Source: Bradyrhizobium nanningense
Lineage (GTDB): Bacteria; Pseudomonadota; Alphaproteobacteria; Rhizobiales; Xanthobacteraceae
Reading direction: 5' to 3'
Length of the DNA: 64,000 nucleotides
Assembly: GCF_004114535.1 (NCBI RefSeq)
Contig: NZ_LBJC01000030.1
Coordinates: forward strand, 1 to 64,000
Positions 46,015 to 55,434 of this stretch are shown here, piece after piece (position 1 is the stretch's first letter; every line of letters begins with the position of its first letter). Position numbers and translations under genes: made by a program. The notes below the pieces were generated by a model, which was not told the origin of the DNA, did not search any database, and saw only the letters and a program-made list of their open reading frames with translations.

Positions 46015-46917
46015 ATGTCCGATTTTCCGGTGGTCGCGTTGCGCAGCGTCGAGATCGCGACGCCGCGCCTCGGCGCCTCGGCCGACTTTTATGCGAAGGT
46101 CTGGGGCCTCGATGTCGCTGCCGAAGCCGAGGGGACGATGTATCTCGCTGCGACGGGAGCGGACTTCCACGTCCTCGAGCTCACGCAAGGCGAGCGGACT
46201 GCGCTCCGGAAGATCACCTTTCGCGTCCGCTCGCGCGACGATCTCGACCGCCTCTTCGCGCGCGCAAGCGAGGCGGACTGCGAGATCATCACGCCGCCGG
46301 GGTCATCACACGCGCCATCGGGCGGCGCGCACTTCGTGATCCGCGAGCCGCAGGGCTCCTGCATGGAGTTCGTCCACGGCGATCGCACCAAGACGGCGCG
46401 CATTTTGGCTGACCGCCCCGAGCGGCTCGCCCACGTCAACATCAACAGCGCAGACATCGAAAGACTCTCGACGTTCTACCAGGAGGTGCTGGGCTTTCGC
46501 CTGACCGACCGCTCCAAGCTGATGGCATTCCTGTGTTGCAACAGCGATCACCATGCGGTCGTGCTCGCGGAAGCGCCGATCAACGGTCTCAACCACGTCG
46601 CGTTTTTGATGCCCGATCTGGAATCGGTCATGCGCGGCTCCGGCCGCATGATCGATCACGGCTTTCCGATCGGCTGGGGCGTCGGCCGTCACGGGCCCGG
46701 CAACAACGTGTTCGCCTATTTCGTCGACCCGACCGGAATCGTCGTCGAGTACACGGCCGAAGTCCTCCAGGTTGACGACAGCTATCGTCCAAAGAGCCCG
46801 GCGGAATGGGTCTGGCCACCGGGACGCACAGACCAATGGGGCATTGCGCCGCCCAAGAGCGAAGCGTGCAAGTCGGCGCAACTCGCCGTGCTGTTCGACG
46901 CAGGTCGCCGCGCATGA
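46015..46917 (+). CDS. VOC-family dioxygenase (extradiol, two-domain)
   Basis: The 300-residue protein has two VOC folds (about 8-120 and 140-250). Metal-ligand candidates are in place: His in RLAHVNINSADIERL, His in LNHVAFLMPD and Glu in VVEYTAEV, matching the His-His-Glu iron site of extradiol ring-cleavage dioxygenases. It is the first gene of an aromatic-degradation operon with an FAD hydroxylase and FAA-type hydrolase, so meta-cleavage of a dihydroxylated ring is likely. The next start overlaps its stop (ATGA). Confidence 0.85.
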   Translation: MSDFPVVALRSVEIATPRLGASADFYAKVWGLDVAAEAEGTMYLAATGADFHVLELTQGERTALRKITFRVRSRDDLDRLFARASEADCEIITPPGSSHAPSGGAHFVIREPQGSCMEFVHGDRTKTARILADRPERLAHVNINSADIERLSTFYQEVLGFRLTDRSKLMAFLCCNSDHHAVVLAEAPINGLNHVAFLMPDLESVMRGSGRMIDHGFPIGWGVGRHGPGNNVFAYFVDPTGIVVEYTAEVLQVDDSYRPKSPAEWVWPPGRTDQWGIAPPKSEACKSAQLAVLFDAGRRA

Positions 46918-48521
46918 CGACGTCCACGGCTGCCACGGAGCATGATGTGCTTGTCGTCGGCTTCGGGCCGACCGGCGCCGTCGCCGCCGGCCTGCTCGGC
47001 CGTCTCGGCCATCGCACGCTCGTCATCGACCGGCTCACCGACATCTACGACAGGCCGCGCGCGATCGCGCTCGATCACGAGATCTTTCGCCACTTCGACA
47101 ATATGGGGCTGGCCGATGCGATCGCGCCTCATGTCGAGCCCTTCACCGCGTCCGAGCATTTTGGCGTTGACGGCCAATTGATCCGGCGCGTCCACATGGT
47201 GACGAAGCCCTACCCGCTCGGCTACACGCCGAGCATGGTGTTCAGCCAGCCGCCGGTCGAGGCCGAGCTGCGCCGTCACGCCTTGAGCTTCTCCTGCGTG
47301 AAGGCCGAGCTCGGCGTCGAGTTGGTCGGTCTCGTGCAGCGGCCCGACCACGTCGAGGCGACGCTGAGGGACGCGGGCGGGCAATTGCGGACCGTGACGG
47401 CGCGTTACGTGATCGGCTGCGACGGAGCCTCGAGTACCGCGCGGCAGATCGCAGGCATCGCGCTCGACGACCTGATCTTCGACGAGCCCTGGCTCGTGGT
47501 CGACGTGCGGGTGAACGAGGACGCGCTCGCCAAGCTGCCGCAGAACTCCGCGCAGTTCTGCAACGCGGCGCGGCCCGTGAGCTTCCTGATCGGCCCGAAG
47601 AACCATCGCCGCTGGGAGATCATGCTGCTGCCGGGCGAAGACGCCAAGCAGATGGAGCGCCCGGAGAACGTGTGGAAGCTGCTCGCTCCCTGGCTCGCGC
47701 CGGAAGATGGAAAATTGTGGCGCGCGGCCTCCTACCGCTTCCACGCGCTGGTCGCCGCAAACTGGCGCAACGGCCGCATCATCATCGCCGGCGACGCCGC
47801 ACACCAGCAGCCGCCGTTCATCGGACAGGGTATGTGCCAGGGCCTGCGCGATGCGACCAACCTCGCCTGGAAGCTCGACCGCGTGCTCAAGGACACTTCG
47901 CCCGAGACGCTGCTCGACAGTTACACGGCCGAACGCAAGCAACACGTGATCGAGCTGACCGGCAAGATCAAGGCGATCGGCCAGTCGATCTGCGAGCGCG
48001 ATACGGCCGCCGCGCGACGCCGCGACGCGCAGATCCTCAGGGACGGCGGCGGCAAGCCGCTCGAGATCACCCGGCAGGAAATCATCCCGCCGCTGCGCAC
48101 GGGCTTGCTGGCTGAGCAGGATGGCGCTGCGCGCGGCAGTCTGTTTCCGCAACCACGGATCTTGCGCGACGGCGCGCCCTGCCTGCTCGACAAGATCACC
48201 GGGCCCGCCTTGCGCGTGTTCATCGACGGCCGCCGCAGCGATGCGGCCTCGCTCACGGCACTCTGCGCGGCGCATCCCGAGCTGGCCGCAACGACGATCA
48301 CGCCGGCCGGCGCCGGTGCAGCCGGCATGCTCGAAGAAATCGACGGTGTGCTGGCCGGCTGGTTCGACCGCCACGCGGCCGCCGCCGTGATCGTGCGGCC
48401 CGATCATTACGTGTTCGGCACCGCGCATAGCGCATCCGAGCTCGACAGTCTCTTGCGTGAGGTCATGTCGCGCCTGCACACCCATTCCAATCCCGATCTG
48501 AAAATGGAGAAGACAGCATGA
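46914..48521 (+). CDS. FAD-binding aromatic hydroxylase, MhpA-like
   Basis: A 535-residue single-component flavin monooxygenase that would hydroxylate a phenolic substrate with NAD(P)H and O2. Motifs: VLVVGFGPTGAVAA (GxGxxG, residues 12-25), CDGASSTARQ (DG), and IIIAGDAAHQQPPFIGQG (GD, FAD contact) at about 289. It resembles 3-hydroxyphenyl-propionate hydroxylase. ATG 46914 overlaps the VOC stop, and its own TGA overlaps the FAA start, so all three are translated in coupled fashion. Confidence 0.9.
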   Translation: MTTSTAATEHDVLVVGFGPTGAVAAGLLGRLGHRTLVIDRLTDIYDRPRAIALDHEIFRHFDNMGLADAIAPHVEPFTASEHFGVDGQLIRRVHMVTKPYPLGYTPSMVFSQPPVEAELRRHALSFSCVKAELGVELVGLVQRPDHVEATLRDAGGQLRTVTARYVIGCDGASSTARQIAGIALDDLIFDEPWLVVDVRVNEDALAKLPQNSAQFCNAARPVSFLIGPKNHRRWEIMLLPGEDAKQMERPENVWKLLAPWLAPEDGKLWRAASYRFHALVAANWRNGRIIIAGDAAHQQPPFIGQGMCQGLRDATNLAWKLDRVLKDTSPETLLDSYTAERKQHVIELTGKIKAIGQSICERDTAAARRRDAQILRDGGGKPLEITRQEIIPPLRTGLLAEQDGAARGSLFPQPRILRDGAPCLLDKITGPALRVFIDGRRSDAASLTALCAAHPELAATTITPAGAGAAGMLEEIDGVLAGWFDRHAAAAVIVRPDHYVFGTAHSASELDSLLREVMSRLHTHSNPDLKMEKTA

Positions 48522-49366
48522 AACTCGCAACCGTTGCGATCGAGGGACGCACGACCTGGGGCCTCGTCGAGGGCGACAATTTCCTTGATGTCGGCGCCGT
48601 GCTCGCCTCGCGCTACGCCGATCTCCGGGCCGCCATCGCGGGTAACCTCGCAGGCGTTGCGGACGCCAAGTCCAAGGCAACCGCCACACCGCTCGCCGGA
48701 CTCACCTGGCTGCCGGTCGTCCCGAACCCCGACAAGATCATCTGCGTCGGCCTGAACTACGAAACGCACCGCAAGGAAACCGGCCGCGCCGAGGTCGAGC
48801 ACCCCACCATCTTCTCGCGCTATTCCAACAGTCAGACCGGGCATCTGAAGCCCATCATCCGGCCGCGCGTCTCGACTGATCTCGACTTCGAGGGCGAGCT
48901 CGCGGTCATCATCGGCAAGGGCGGGCGTTACATCTCCCGCAGCGAGGCGATGGGCCATGTTGCCGGCTATTCCTGCTACAACGATGGCAGCATCCGCGAT
49001 TTCCAGCGCCACACCCACCAGTTCACACCGGGCAAGAATTTTCCCGATACCGGCGCGTTCGGCCCGTGGATGATGACGCCCGACGAGCTCGGCGGGCTCG
49101 GCGAGCTCAAGCTCACCACCCGCCTCAACGGGCAGATCGTGCAGGAGGCCCAGATCAAGCACATGATCTTCGATATCCCGCGGCAGATCGAATATTGCTC
49201 GACATTCACCCGGCTCGAGCCAGGTGACGTCATCGTCAGCGGCACGCCCGGCGGTGTCGGCGCCAGGCGCACCCCGCCGCTCTGGATGAAGCCCGGCGAC
49301 ATCGTCGAGGTCGAGGTCGAGAAGCTCGCCATCCTGCGCAATCCCGTCGTCGACGAGGCGCCGTGA
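48518..49366 (+). CDS. Fumarylacetoacetate hydrolase-family protein
   Basis: A 282-residue hydrolase of the FAH/MhpD-like superfamily. The metal-binding region is recognisable (ISTDLDFEGELAVIIG-like, with Asp and Glu), followed by GYSCYNDGSIRDFQ and TPGKNFPDTGAFGPWM and the end motif SGTPGGVGARRTPP. It probably hydrolyses the ring-fission product or an acyl-pyruvate in the same pathway as the VOC dioxygenase. ATG 48518 overlaps the hydroxylase stop. Confidence 0.9.
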   Translation: MKLATVAIEGRTTWGLVEGDNFLDVGAVLASRYADLRAAIAGNLAGVADAKSKATATPLAGLTWLPVVPNPDKIICVGLNYETHRKETGRAEVEHPTIFSRYSNSQTGHLKPIIRPRVSTDLDFEGELAVIIGKGGRYISRSEAMGHVAGYSCYNDGSIRDFQRHTHQFTPGKNFPDTGAFGPWMMTPDELGGLGELKLTTRLNGQIVQEAQIKHMIFDIPRQIEYCSTFTRLEPGDVIVSGTPGGVGARRTPPLWMKPGDIVEVEVEKLAILRNPVVDEAP

Positions 49367-49480
49367 GCTGTCCGCTCGACGTCTTTGCATCTCGGCGGCG
49401 GCGAAGCTTGCCTTGTTCGCCGCCGGGCCGAGGCGCCTGACTTGAAACGACACAAGCAAAAAGCCAACGAGGGGAAACAC

Positions 49481-50806
49481 ATGAGCAACACCGCCGAGGT
49501 CATCGCCGGCCCGACCGACCGCGCCGAAGCCGCGCCCATCACGCCCGCGTTCCGCAAGCTCGTGGTCGCATCCTCGCTCGGGTCGGTGATCGAGCACTAT
49601 GATTTCTTCATCTACGCTTTCACCGCTCCCATCGTGTTCGATCGCTTCTTCTTCCCGAAGATGGATTCGACCGCGAGCATGCTGGCGGTCTACGCCACGT
49701 TTGCAGTCGGCTTCGTCGCCCGGCCGCTCGGCGGCATGGTGTTCGGCCACTACGGCGACCAGCTCGGCCGCAAGGCGATGCTGACGATTACCTTCGTGCT
49801 GATGGGCGTCGCGAGCTTTCTGATCGGCTGCCTGCCGAGCTATGATTCGATCGGGCTGCTGGCGCCGATCGCGCTGGTCGCCTTACGCTTTGTGCAGGGC
49901 TTTGCCTTCGGCGGCGAATACATGAACGCGGTGTCGCTGACGCTGGAGAATGCGCCGTCGGCACGGCGCGGCTTCTTCGCTTCCTTTGTCAACGCGTCCG
50001 GTCCAATCGGCGTGATCCTGGCATCCGGCTTCATCGCACTGCTCGGCTTCGTCTCGAGCCCGCAGGATTTCGCGCAATGGGTCTGGCGCGTGCCCTTCGT
50101 GCTGAGCCTCGTGCTGGTGATGCTCGGCAGCTATATCCGCCTCCAGGTCGATGAATCGACCATGTTCAGGGCGGTCCAGGCCTCGGCCGGGCGGCCGAAG
50201 GCACCGCTGCTCGAGGTGGCGCGGTCGTGGAAGAAGTCGGTGCTGTTCGGATGCCTCGCCAACATGGCCCACAGCACGTTCCAGTACATGAGCACGGTCT
50301 TTGTGCTCGGCTATGCCGTCAGGACGCTGGGCATGGCGCAGTCCAACGTCACCTTCGGCACCATGGTCGCCAACGTGCTGGAGATGTGCCTGGTGCCGCT
50401 GATCGCGGCCTATTCGGACCGCTTCGGCCGCCGCCCGTTCATCGCGCTCGGCATCCTGCTGGCCGCGGCCTGGTACCCGATCTACTTCCAGCTCGTCGCC
50501 AGCAAAGATCCGACGCTGCTCATCCTGGGCCTCGTCGTCTCGATCGGCATCATCCACGCCCTGATGTTCGCGCCGGAAGCAGCCTTCACCGCAGAGCAAT
50601 TTCCGACGGAGGTCCGGGTCAGCGGTTCCTCCCTCGGCAAGCAACTCGGCATCATCCTGGGCGGCGGCATCGCGCCCCTCGTCGGCACCGCCCTGATGGG
50701 CTCAAGCGGCAGCTTCACACCTGTGATCCTCTATTTCGAGGCGATCGCGGCCTGCGCCTTCATCGGCATCCTGCTCGCCCCGGAAAGTTCGAAACGCGCG
50801 CTATAG
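49481..50806 (+). CDS. MHS-family MFS transporter
   Basis: A 441-residue, 12-segment membrane transporter of the metabolite-H+ symporter subgroup. Marked features are SSLGSVIEHYDFFIYAF, GHYGDQLGRKAMLTITF (loop 2-3 signature) and FGGEYMNAVSLTLE. MHS members import organic acids and aromatics; with its place at the end of the operon it is probably the uptake system for the aromatic substrate. ATG 49481 follows GAGGGGAA. Confidence 0.88.
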   Translation: MSNTAEVIAGPTDRAEAAPITPAFRKLVVASSLGSVIEHYDFFIYAFTAPIVFDRFFFPKMDSTASMLAVYATFAVGFVARPLGGMVFGHYGDQLGRKAMLTITFVLMGVASFLIGCLPSYDSIGLLAPIALVALRFVQGFAFGGEYMNAVSLTLENAPSARRGFFASFVNASGPIGVILASGFIALLGFVSSPQDFAQWVWRVPFVLSLVLVMLGSYIRLQVDESTMFRAVQASAGRPKAPLLEVARSWKKSVLFGCLANMAHSTFQYMSTVFVLGYAVRTLGMAQSNVTFGTMVANVLEMCLVPLIAAYSDRFGRRPFIALGILLAAAWYPIYFQLVASKDPTLLILGLVVSIGIIHALMFAPEAAFTAEQFPTEVRVSGSSLGKQLGIILGGGIAPLVGTALMGSSGSFTPVILYFEAIAACAFIGILLAPESSKRAL

Positions 50807-50910
50807 GTGAGGAGGACGCTCGCTGGGATTGCGAGAGATTGCGTCTCGCCAGCCTCCGCGTCTGATGCTTACGATCGTGGCCACGATTCGTCAGGCGCCC
50901 GGGGAACCGC

Positions 50911-51984
50911 ATGGGACCAAGATACCTTGTCGCCGCGACATTGACGGCGGTCGCCCTGCTGATGACGGCGCCCGCCGCCGGCCAACAGCGCGCGCTCACG
51001 CCCCGTCAATCGGAGGCGCTTGCCGCCTATGACCGCGCGCTCGCCGACTTCAAGTCGGTCCTGGCCGAGCGGCGGCGCCAGATCGAGGCCAAGCAGCCGC
51101 TGCCAAACCTGCCGGGACAGGCGCTTTATCTTGCGCGTGTCGCCGTGATCAGTACTTACAAGGATCTTACCGACGCCATGCCGTCGCGGATCGGCAGGCC
51201 CAACAAGTTCGAGATTCCGCCAGCCTATTTCGACGCCGACATCGAACCGCTGATCGACGAATATTCGAACTTGTTCGACGTCATGGAGGCGCCGCCGGCC
51301 GACGCGCAGAACTCGGCGACGCCGTTTAGGGATGTCGTCGATCTCGCCACGGTGATCGCGCGCGCCAAGGGGCTTGCTCCTGAGCATGCGGCCGCTGCGG
51401 GACGCATCAGCCTCGGGCTGTTCTTCGCAGAAACCAACGGCAAGCAGAACGTCCGCAACGGTCGCTCGAACACCTATATGGGCAGCTTCCAGACCGGCCC
51501 CTCCGAGGACCGCAACGGTCACAGGAAATGGGAGACCATCAAGAACGAGGTCGCCGCGATCGATCCGTCCCTGAGCGCGCGCGACGACAAGGAAGAGGCG
51601 CGAGCCCGCGGTACCGATCACCGCTTCAACCACTGGACCAACGTGCGCGACGCCCTGATGAACGCACATGCGGACGTGTTCCGCGAGATCCCCGCCATCG
51701 TGAAGACACTGCCCGACCCGATCGACCAGATGAAGCTGTTCGAGCTGATCCAGATCGTGCCGACCCCGACGCGCGCCGCGCTCAAATCCGGCGATCTGCT
51801 GAACTACAGGGTCTCCAGCCCCACGATCATGAAGCACTTGCGCAACAACAGCATCTTCGCGTTCGGACAGGCCGACCGGGCGCGCACCTCCGCAAGCTTC
51901 CGCGAGATCCTAGCGGCGATGTGGCTGTTCAACCGGAAGTTCGACAAAGCGATGGCGAAATACGCGGAGATCAAGCCGCGGTAG
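50911..51984 (+). CDS. Exported protein of unknown function (357 aa)
   Basis: The protein begins with a cleavable signal peptide (MGPRYLVAATLTAVALLMTAPAAGQQ). Its mature part is soluble and helical; ISLGLFFAETNGKQNVRNG and NTYMGSFQTG are well-formed and could be an active-site loop, but no family is recognised. It stands alone between the MHS operon and a hydrolase gene. The start has a modest ribosome site (ccGGGGAAcc). Confidence 0.65.
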   Translation: MGPRYLVAATLTAVALLMTAPAAGQQRALTPRQSEALAAYDRALADFKSVLAERRRQIEAKQPLPNLPGQALYLARVAVISTYKDLTDAMPSRIGRPNKFEIPPAYFDADIEPLIDEYSNLFDVMEAPPADAQNSATPFRDVVDLATVIARAKGLAPEHAAAAGRISLGLFFAETNGKQNVRNGRSNTYMGSFQTGPSEDRNGHRKWETIKNEVAAIDPSLSARDDKEEARARGTDHRFNHWTNVRDALMNAHADVFREIPAIVKTLPDPIDQMKLFELIQIVPTPTRAALKSGDLLNYRVSSPTIMKHLRNNSIFAFGQADRARTSASFREILAAMWLFNRKFDKAMAKYAEIKPR

Positions 51985-52055
51985 GGTCGCGTGCCAGGCG
52001 TGTTCTCCCCTTATTGCGCAGGGGAATAGCATGTGGCAGCGATTTCGCCTGTGGC

Positions 52056-52188
52056 CGTCCTTCGAGACGCCCGCCGTCGGCGGGCCCTCAGGATGAGGAC
52101 CAAGAGCGTTGCGCCATTTTTCTTGGCGAGGATCGATGCCGCTTAGCCTCATCCTGAGGAGACCGCGAAGCGGTCGTCTCGAAGGACG
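52056..52188. repeat. Dispersed inverted-repeat element (copy 2)
   Basis: A perfect 14-bp pair (cgtccttcgagacg, 52056-52069; its complement 52175-52188) encloses an inner pair ccctcaggatgagg / cctcatcctgagga. It is the same kind of unit as 14237-14419. The surrounding gap (51985-52394, 410 bp) has no supported gene. Confidence 0.8.
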
Positions 52189-52394
52189 AGGCATGCGCTC
52201 AACTGTCGCTCGAAGTCACATGCGATCGCCCTGCCTTATTGCAGTGCGTGCGCATTCGCGGGAGACGATCATTCCAGCAATCTCGTTTATTCCCGTAGCC
52301 CCACAGATAAATTTCGCTGCGTCGGATCATTGCGAAAATCGTCTGCTTGCTTTTAGCTGGCGCCAAGCAAGGCAAACAACAAATGGGGGGTTAT

Positions 52395-53513
52395 ATGATC
52401 CTGTCCGGCGCCGGCCTCATTCGCGTTGCCGTCTTGGGTCTCCTGCTGACCGGATCGGCAGCGGCCCACACGCCGCAGCAGCCGCCGCATCAGCTCTTCA
52501 GCGAGGGAGACCTCAAACTGGAGAGCGGCGAGGTGATCAAGGACTTCTCGATCTCCTATGTCACCCACGGCACGCTGAACGCCGACAAATCCAACGCCGT
52601 CCTGATGGTGACGGCGATCTCGGGAAATCACCACCGGGTCGACTTCATGATCGGCCCCGGCAAGGCGCTCGACCCCGAGAAGTATTTCATCATCTGCACC
52701 GACGCGATCGGCAACGGCCTGACGACCTCGCCGAGCAATTCGAAGGCGCAGCCGCGCATGCAGTTTCCGAAATTCACGATCCGCGACATGGTCGAGTCGC
52801 AACACCGCCTGGTAAAGGAGAAATTCGGCATCTCGCATCTCGTTGCCGTGATCGGACCTTCGATGGGCGGCATGCAGGTGCTGCAATGGGGTGTCAGCCA
52901 TCCCGACGACATGGATGCGCTGGTGGCAATGGTCCCCCTGGCGAAAACTCCGGCCTGGAGCGTGGCCGTGCTCGAAGCCTCGCGCAAGGCCATCATGAAC
53001 GATGCCGCATGGAACGGCGGCAATTACGATGCGCCGCCCGAGAAAGGCATTCGTCTCTGGCGCGACATCCTCAACCTGCTCGCGGCGCGCACGCCGGATA
53101 TGTATCAGGCCCAGTTCAAGAACGGCATGGATGTCCTGCCGTGGATGAAGGAGCAGGAAGACGCGGCGATGAAGGCATTCGACGCCAATGACTGGATCTA
53201 CCAGACCTGGGCCTACGAACGCCACGATGTCGGCACCTCGCCCGGCTTCAACGGCGACACCGCGAAGGCGCTTGCCGCAATCAAGGCGAAGACGCTCATC
53301 CTGACCGGCACCAAGGACCTGCTCAATCCGGAATTCGAACCGATCGCGGCGGGCAAGAACATCGCTCATGTGAGGATGGAGACCATCAGTCCAGGCACCG
53401 TCACGGGCCACGCCTCCGCGGGCGGCTTCAATCCTGCGGACGTGGATTTTCTCAACCGCGAGGTGAGGGGCTTCCTGATGCAAGGAAGCGACCGCGCCAA
53501 GCCGGCGAATTAG
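52395..53513 (+). CDS. Exported alpha/beta hydrolase, MetX-like
   Basis: A 372-residue alpha/beta-fold protein with a signal peptide (MILSGAGLIRVAVLGLLLTG, then SAAAH). The core resembles homoserine O-acetyltransferases: the SYVTHGTLNADKSNAVLMVT opening, nucleophile elbow GPSMGGMQ (Ser), TGTKDLLNP (Asp) and SPGTVTGHASAGG (His). Secreted versions are likely esterases or hydrolases rather than methionine enzymes. ATG 52395 has a GGGGGG ribosome site. Confidence 0.82.
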   Translation: MILSGAGLIRVAVLGLLLTGSAAAHTPQQPPHQLFSEGDLKLESGEVIKDFSISYVTHGTLNADKSNAVLMVTAISGNHHRVDFMIGPGKALDPEKYFIICTDAIGNGLTTSPSNSKAQPRMQFPKFTIRDMVESQHRLVKEKFGISHLVAVIGPSMGGMQVLQWGVSHPDDMDALVAMVPLAKTPAWSVAVLEASRKAIMNDAAWNGGNYDAPPEKGIRLWRDILNLLAARTPDMYQAQFKNGMDVLPWMKEQEDAAMKAFDANDWIYQTWAYERHDVGTSPGFNGDTAKALAAIKAKTLILTGTKDLLNPEFEPIAAGKNIAHVRMETISPGTVTGHASAGGFNPADVDFLNREVRGFLMQGSDRAKPAN

Positions 53514-53708
53514 GGTGGGGGCTGACGAGTGGCGATGTCGGCTTCTGGCAGCGGAGCCCAGACGATTTATAGCCAACCGGTTGTAACCGATTGCTGGCGC
53601 GCGAGCCATGGTTGCAAAACCTATGTATGTGTTGACCTCTCCCAATTAGACGTGCACTGCCAATTGCCATCCTGAACATGCAGAGTGGCATGTAAGCAAA
53701 GGTGCGGG

Positions 53709-54296
53709 ATGATTGCGGCAGCTCGGGAAGCGGTCGACCTGCTGGTGCAAGCGGGAAATGCCTGGCATTTTGATGGTACCCGACAGGGATTGCATGATCG
53801 AGACTGGATGGCCTTGCGGTTTCTGGCTCGCGCCAATCGGTTCTCACGGACCCCCTCAGCACTAGCTCAATTCGTCGGCCTTACTCGAGCCACCGCGTCC
53901 CAGATGATCAAGGACTTGGAAGGAAGGGGCTACTTGGAGCGCAGGCGTTCTCCGACAGACAAACGGTCAGTAACTCTAGCTGTGACGCCGCAAGGCGAGA
54001 TGATCCTCGCAAGCGATCCAATTAAGCCGCTTGTGAATGCAATTTACGCACTTGAGCTTGGTGCAAACAAGTTTCGAGACATACTCCGTCAGGTCTTGGA
54101 CGGTTTGGACACCACTCAGCACTCCCATCATGCAGACACATGCAAGGAATGCATTTTTTTGGCAGAAACGGCTCGCGAACTTCCGCGCAAGATGCAGGCC
54201 GAATTTACCTGCCGATTTTTTCGGGCAAGTATCACTAGAGGAGAGCTCGACCTTCTATGCGTTAATTTCGAACGTCGAGAAGACCATAAACGTTGA
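53709..54296 (+). CDS. MarR-family regulator with cysteine-rich C-terminus
   Basis: A 195-residue transcription factor. The winged helix is at residues about 30-105 (RTPSALAQFVGLTRATASQM, DLEGRGYLERRRSPTDKRSV, in part). Beyond it there is an unusual tail with Cys145, Cys148, Cys168, Cys184 and His138/140/141 (HSHHADTCKEC, FTCRFF), which could bind a metal or sense redox. ATG 53709 is used; GTG 53685 is possible. Target genes are unknown; neighbours are a hydrolase and a binding protein. Confidence 0.8.
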   Translation: MIAAAREAVDLLVQAGNAWHFDGTRQGLHDRDWMALRFLARANRFSRTPSALAQFVGLTRATASQMIKDLEGRGYLERRRSPTDKRSVTLAVTPQGEMILASDPIKPLVNAIYALELGANKFRDILRQVLDGLDTTQHSHHADTCKECIFLAETARELPRKMQAEFTCRFFRASITRGELDLLCVNFERREDHKR

Positions 54297-54327
54297 GGCG
54301 CTTCTTGCCCTCCGGCGACCTTCAACG

Positions 54328-54367
54328 ATGTCCGCTTTTGTGCCGCCGTTCCGGGACAAGCGGACAT
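54328..54367. repeat. Short inverted repeat (atgtccgctt / aagcggacat)
   Basis: A perfect 10-bp inverted repeat with a 20-base loop lies between the MarR gene and the convergent binding-protein gene. It could act as a bidirectional terminator-like hairpin, although no T-run follows; related fragments (ttaagcggacac near 4420) occur elsewhere. Confidence 0.6.
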
Positions 54368-54407
54368 CAGACGCGACCAAGATCAAGCATCTAATCTGCC
54401 GCTGCCG

Positions 54408-55199
54408 CTATTCCGTCCGGATCGGCGAATCCTTCAAACCATTATCGTCATAGGCCTTGCGCAGCGTGCCGTTGACCGTGGCCTCCGTCATGAATTTGGT
54501 GACGAAGGTCAGCGCCTCGTTGTGGCCGAGCGGCACGGCGACCGCAGTCACGGTCTTCTTGAACGTCTCGTCCAGCACCCTTGTACCCGGGATCTTCTGC
54601 GCCATCTTGTTGAGCTGATCGCGCGACAGCGCGAAGGCGTCGATCTCGCCGCTGTTCAAGAGGCCGAAGATCTCGTCATAGGTCTGATAGCCGGTGACCT
54701 TCGCATGCCTCAGATGCGCGATCGCGCCGCGCATGGTGGTGGTGGCGTTGACGGCCGCAACTTTGACGCCGGGTTGGTCCAGCGTGGCGAAATTGGTGAT
54801 GCTCGACCCAGGCTTGACGATATAGGTGGCATCCGCGACCTCGTAGATCGGGCCGAACAGCATCTTGGTCTCGCGCTCGGGATCTTTGGGCAGCCAGGTC
54901 ACATCCCAGGTGCCCTTTGCGGAGGCATCGGTGATCTGTCCGGAATTCTGGTGCACGACATAATCGACGGGGACGCCGAGCTCGGCGGCCATCGCTTTGC
55001 CGAGATCGACGGGCACGCCGGCATAGCCGGCTTCGGTCTTGGTCGACCAGAACGCGCCGCCTGCGGGGCTGATGGCGATCGCGACCCGCAGCTTGCCGGT
55101 CGGTGCGATCTCGTCCTTCAAGCCGTCTGCTAGCGCGGGCATGGCAACAATCGCTGCGAGAACGAGGCCGGCGTGGGCCGACCGAAATGGCGTTGGCAT
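54408..55199 (-). CDS. Amino-acid-type ABC substrate-binding protein, orphan
   Basis: A 263-residue periplasmic SBP_bac_3 protein with signal peptide (LVLAAIVAMPALADG). The core opens LRVAIAISPAGGAFWSTKTE and continues with GVPVDLGKAMAAELGVPVDYV. Polar amino-acid binding proteins have this form. No permease or ATPase gene is nearby, so it must work with partners encoded elsewhere or as a receptor. Confidence 0.85.
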   Translation of the reverse strand: MPTPFRSAHAGLVLAAIVAMPALADGLKDEIAPTGKLRVAIAISPAGGAFWSTKTEAGYAGVPVDLGKAMAAELGVPVDYVVHQNSGQITDASAKGTWDVTWLPKDPERETKMLFGPIYEVADATYIVKPGSSITNFATLDQPGVKVAAVNATTTMRGAIAHLRHAKVTGYQTYDEIFGLLNSGEIDAFALSRDQLNKMAQKIPGTRVLDETFKKTVTAVAVPLGHNEALTFVTKFMTEATVNGTLRKAYDDNGLKDSPIRTE

Positions 55200-55434
55200 G
55201 TCATGGTCTCCTCACCTTTTCTTCTTCCCGGCCGCTCTGTTTGGCCGGCGCGACCTTTGACACAATTCTGGTCGATCATGCCCTCGGTGAAAAGCAGTTT
55301 GTGGTGATAAACTTGTCAAAGGCCACATCGCTCTTTGCAGTGCAAGGCCGGTGACTGCCATGGCTATGGTGTTCCGCGGCCAGTCATTTGTTGCTAGCCT
55401 GCCGCACCGACAGACAGCAATCGGGGGCTACCGA

